Program-made: the position numbers and the translations under genes | Notes under the pieces: model-generated | The model's database searches: none | What the model saw: only the letters and a program-made list of their open reading frames with translations | What the model was told of the DNA's origin: nothing | In this document: in pieces, positions 5,780-6,621 of the stretch | How positions within the stretch are numbered: position 1 is the stretch's first letter | Layout of the letters: each line of letters opens with the position of its first letter | Assembly: GCA_016207475.1 (NCBI GenBank) | Contig: JACQPM010000056.1 | Location: 1 to 6,621, forward strand | DNA length: 6,621 nt | Direction: 5' to 3' | Source: Methanobacteriota archaeon | GTDB lineage: Archaea > Hydrothermarchaeota > Hydrothermarchaeia > Hydrothermarchaeales > JACQPM01

Positions 5780-5854
5780 ACTTAACAGCGGGTATACGGT
5801 TCGCTATCGCTCACCCAAACCCTTACGGGCTTCGCATACCGCAAAACGTTAGGC
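5780..5854 (+). repeat. attC-like recombination site (75 bp)
   Basis: The left core ACTTAAC (5780-5786) fits RYYYAAC and the right core GTTAGGC (5848-5854) fits GTTRRRY. Inside them, GCGGGTAT (5788-5795) pairs with ATACCGC (5836-5842) with one extra unpaired G on the left arm, the single extrahelical base expected of attC L boxes. CG (5797-5798) then pairs with CG (5833-5834). The centre holds a variable region with a small CCC-TTAC-GGG hairpin (5819-5828). Length and order match attC sites. One departure is that the spacers between R and L boxes are uneven: 1 base on the left, 5 (AAAAC) on the right. The site starts 53 bases after the stop codon of the PH-domain gene. Confidence 0.7.
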
Positions 5855-5928
5855 GAAATTGGCCCAATGTGAATAAATGAGAGGAAGAAGAGTTAGGAAA
5901 GGTAATCCATATCTCTCTTGGCTTAAAG
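5855..5928. other. Right flank of the cassette; pyrimidine-rich tract that may end the minus operon
   Basis: No gene is seen here. On the minus strand, after the microprotein stop, a 7-bp imperfect hairpin (CTTGGCT / AGCTAAG on the plus strand, about 5918-5934) overlaps the stop codon. It is followed by a pyrimidine-rich stretch ending in CTCTTCTTCCTCTC (about 5881-5894). This could serve as a weak archaeal terminator for the trx/zinc-ribbon/EF-1 beta operon, but no long uninterrupted T-run is present. Confidence 0.35.
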
Positions 5929-6012
5929 CTAAGAACTTCTCCCTAAGAAATAGATCGCACCCGTTATCGCAACTATGACGAGGATCACCAGCCACCAGTA
6001 ATCCCTCTCCAT
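5929..6012 (-). CDS. 27-residue single-span membrane microprotein
   Basis: I do not recognise a family. The minus strand downstream of EF-1 beta encodes MERDYWWLVILVIVAITGAI followed by YFLGRSS and a TAG. A charged, aromatic N-terminus (MERDYWW) precedes one hydrophobic helix (about residues 7-23), and a short tail ends in Gly-Arg-Ser-Ser. By the positive-inside rule either orientation is possible. The ATG at 6012-6010 lies 9 bases after the EF-1 beta stop, with GGCGG in between as a weak Shine-Dalgarno-like element, so it is probably read as the last gene of that operon. It is too short for most gene finders. The clean TM pattern and operon spacing argue that it is real; conservation is unknown, and a chance frame cannot be excluded. 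Confidence 0.55.
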   Translation of the reverse strand: MERDYWWLVILVIVAITGAIYFLGRSS

Positions 6013-6021
6013 CTGAGCCGC

Positions 6022-6285
6022 CTAGAGCAGCCTCGTCACCTGGACGACCTCGACCCCGCCGACGCCCTTCACCTGCCGCAGGGCCTCCTCCAGCTTCTCC
6101 GTGGCCCCTTCCGCGTCGTCCATCACGAAGGAGGGCTTGAGGGCCACGAGGCCGAAGGCTATGGGCTCCTTCTCGACGCCGTTGAACCGGGCCTCCCGGA
6201 GTTTCTTTATCTCTGTTTCCATCGAGGCCAGGTTGGTCCCCGCGTCCTCGGGCATCACCTTCAGGGTGACCAGGACCTCGGCCAT
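6022..6285 (-). CDS. ef1b: Translation elongation factor 1-beta (aEF-1B)
   Basis: Guanine-nucleotide exchange factor that recharges EF-1 alpha with GTP during archaeal translation. The 87-residue product has the length of the archaeal family, which consists only of the catalytic ferredoxin-like domain of eukaryotic EF-1 beta. Recognisable features are MAEVLVTLKVMPEDAG at the start, ETEIKKL (23-29), the PIAFGLVALK strand (41-50) and the closing GVGGVEVVQVTRL (74-86). The start at 6285 is favoured because it matches the family N-terminus and overlaps the stop of the upstream zinc-ribbon gene by one base (TGATG), giving coupled translation. A longer in-frame upstream extension exists but is only another reading of the zinc-ribbon gene. 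Confidence 0.95.
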   Translation of the reverse strand: MAEVLVTLKVMPEDAGTNLASMETEIKKLREARFNGVEKEPIAFGLVALKPSFVMDDAEGATEKLEEALRQVKGVGGVEVVQVTRLL

Positions 6286-6470
6286 CAGGGGCCCTCGTAG
6301 CCGCACTTGCAGTTGTACTTCTTCCCCAGGATCCTGCACCGGGCACAGCGGCCGACAACCTCGCCGCACTCCGGGCAGGGGAGCTTGACGGACCCAGCGC
6401 CTATCGTGACATAGGCGCCGCAGGAGATGCACCGTAGCTTGTCGGTATAGGTTGCAGACTGGGCTTCCAT
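6285..6470 (-). CDS. Small zinc-ribbon protein of the HVO_2753-like family
   Basis: A 61-residue protein with four cysteine clusters: CISC (14-17), CPEC (32-35), CARC (42-45) and CKC (54-56), ending GYEGP. Small zinc-ribbon proteins of this type, predicted to bind RNA, are regularly found just upstream of EF-1 beta in archaea, as here, which suggests a translation-related role; the exact function is not shown by the sequence. I place the start at ATG 6470 because GGTGATC, a full match to the archaeal anti-Shine-Dalgarno sequence, lies at 6480-6474 with suitable spacing. The ATG at 6482 would add MVID and consume that site. The last cluster has one residue between the cysteines instead of the usual two, so the geometry of the second zinc site may differ. 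Its stop overlaps the EF-1 beta start. Confidence 0.88.
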   Translation of the reverse strand: MEAQSATYTDKLRCISCGAYVTIGAGSVKLPCPECGEVVGRCARCRILGKKYNCKCGYEGP

Positions 6471-6483
6471 ATCGATCACCATA

Positions 6484-6492
6484 GAAAAAAGG
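6484..6492 (-). terminator. Short oligo-T tract after the thioredoxin-like gene
   Basis: On the minus strand the bases just after the TAG read CCTTTTTTC, a run of six T. Archaeal RNA polymerase can terminate at oligo-T tracts, so partial termination between the thioredoxin-like gene and the zinc-ribbon gene is possible. The close spacing suggests read-through as well. Confidence 0.3.
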
Positions 6493-6621
6493 CTAGAGGT
6501 AGGGCTTTATCTTGGCCTCGATCTGCTCCTTGGGAACAGCGCCGATCAGCTTGTCCACGACCTTCCCCTCCTTGAAGATCATCAGGGTTGGGATGCTCAT
6601 GACGTTGAAACGGGATGCAGA
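6493..6621 (-). CDS. Thioredoxin-like protein, C-terminal 42 residues, cut by window edge
   Basis: The minus-strand frame runs from the window edge to the TAG at 6495-6493. It reads SASRFNVMSIPTLMIFKEGK and then a VVDKLIGAVPKEQIEAKI helix ending KPYL. The SIPTLMIFKEG segment, with the cis-proline that faces the active site (residue 11 of the visible part), followed by VGA-PK-like residues and a closing amphipathic helix, is the standard C-terminal half of thioredoxin. The CxxC active site would lie about 45 residues upstream, outside the window, so whether this is a catalytic thioredoxin or a redox-dead relative cannot be seen. It is the most upstream visible gene of the EF-1 beta operon, about 20 bases before the zinc-ribbon start. 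Confidence 0.9.
   Translation of the reverse strand, partial: SASRFNVMSIPTLMIFKEGKVVDKLIGAVPKEQIEAKIKPYL

Larger units (their letters stand above)
5062..5848 (+). mobile_element. Putative single integron gene cassette (787 bp) in an archaeal chromosome
   Basis: The segment runs from the crossover point in G^TTAAGT to the crossover point in G^TTAGGC. It carries one gene in the canonical direction, reading toward the attC-like site at its end. Sampled lines of its gene are about 33-40% G+C, while the biosynthetic operon beside it is about 65%, pointing to a different origin. It contains a TATA-like box of its own before the gene. It sits between the 3' ends of two convergent operons, where insertion harms nothing. 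No integrase gene lies in the window and no second full attC is visible, so it is either a solitary cassette inserted at a secondary site or the remnant of an array. Integrons have been reported in archaeal metagenome-assembled genomes, so this is unusual but not without precedent. The boundary logic is strong; the function is inferred. Confidence 0.68.

Noticed and set aside
5062..5848. Insertion sequence or MITE as explanation for the AT-rich segment
   Set aside because: No transposase, no target-site duplication, and the end motifs are the specific RYYYAAC/GTTRRRY pair with an internal L-box hairpin at one end only, unlike terminal inverted repeats.
5856..5868. Near-palindrome ATTGG-C-CCAAT after the attC-like site
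   Set aside because: Five-base arms around a single base cannot form a hairpin, and there is no second copy to suggest an operator.
5849..6358. Long minus-strand frame across EF-1 beta and the cassette edge
   Set aside because: It is out of frame with EF-1 beta, has Gly/Arg-rich low-complexity translation, and crosses the attC-like site.

Overview
The window is a 6.6 kb piece of an archaeal chromosome. The evidence is the gene content: FEN-1 flap endonuclease, the CDP-archaeol synthase CarS, archaeal EF-1 beta preceded by a small zinc-ribbon gene, TATA-box promoters, and short Shine-Dalgarno sites of the GGTGA type. Most of it is GC-rich (about 65% G+C in lines I counted) with heavy use of AGG arginine codons. 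I cannot place it more precisely than a euryarchaeote-like archaeon; Thermoplasmatota or Methanomassiliicoccales is only a guess.

Layout, left to right. At 1-721 (minus strand) is the first 240 codons of FEN-1, cut by the window edge. An 83-bp divergent promoter region with two opposed TATA boxes separates it from a compact plus-strand operon at 805-4929: carS (archaeal membrane lipid synthesis), pyrE (UMP synthesis), an unrecognised protein with two membrane anchors and a helical middle, purD (purine synthesis) and argF (arginine synthesis). These genes are separated by 3 or 8 bp or joined by ATGA overlaps. At the right end a second operon runs on the minus strand: the end of a thioredoxin-like gene, a four-knuckle zinc-ribbon protein, EF-1 beta, and a 27-codon single-membrane-span microprotein at 5929-6012.

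Between the converging 3' ends of these two operons lies the most interesting part. A segment at 5062-5848 has the structure of a single integron gene cassette. It begins at G^TTAAGT and carries one forward gene for a two-TM, PH-domain (DUF304/bPH2-like) membrane protein. It ends in a 75-bp attC-like site (5780-5854) whose left core ACTTAAC is the exact reverse complement of the cassette's own left boundary GTTAAGT, and whose right core is GTTAGGC. That relation is expected when a circular cassette is inserted by an integron integrase. The segment's gene is AT-rich (about 37% G+C) compared with the host operons, and an archaeal-style TATA box sits inside the cassette in front of it. No integrase gene is visible, so this looks like a lone cassette at a secondary site or the edge of a reduced array.

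The host genes are ordinary core metabolism and translation. The cassette, the operon-embedded coiled-coil membrane protein and the microprotein are the parts worth following up.
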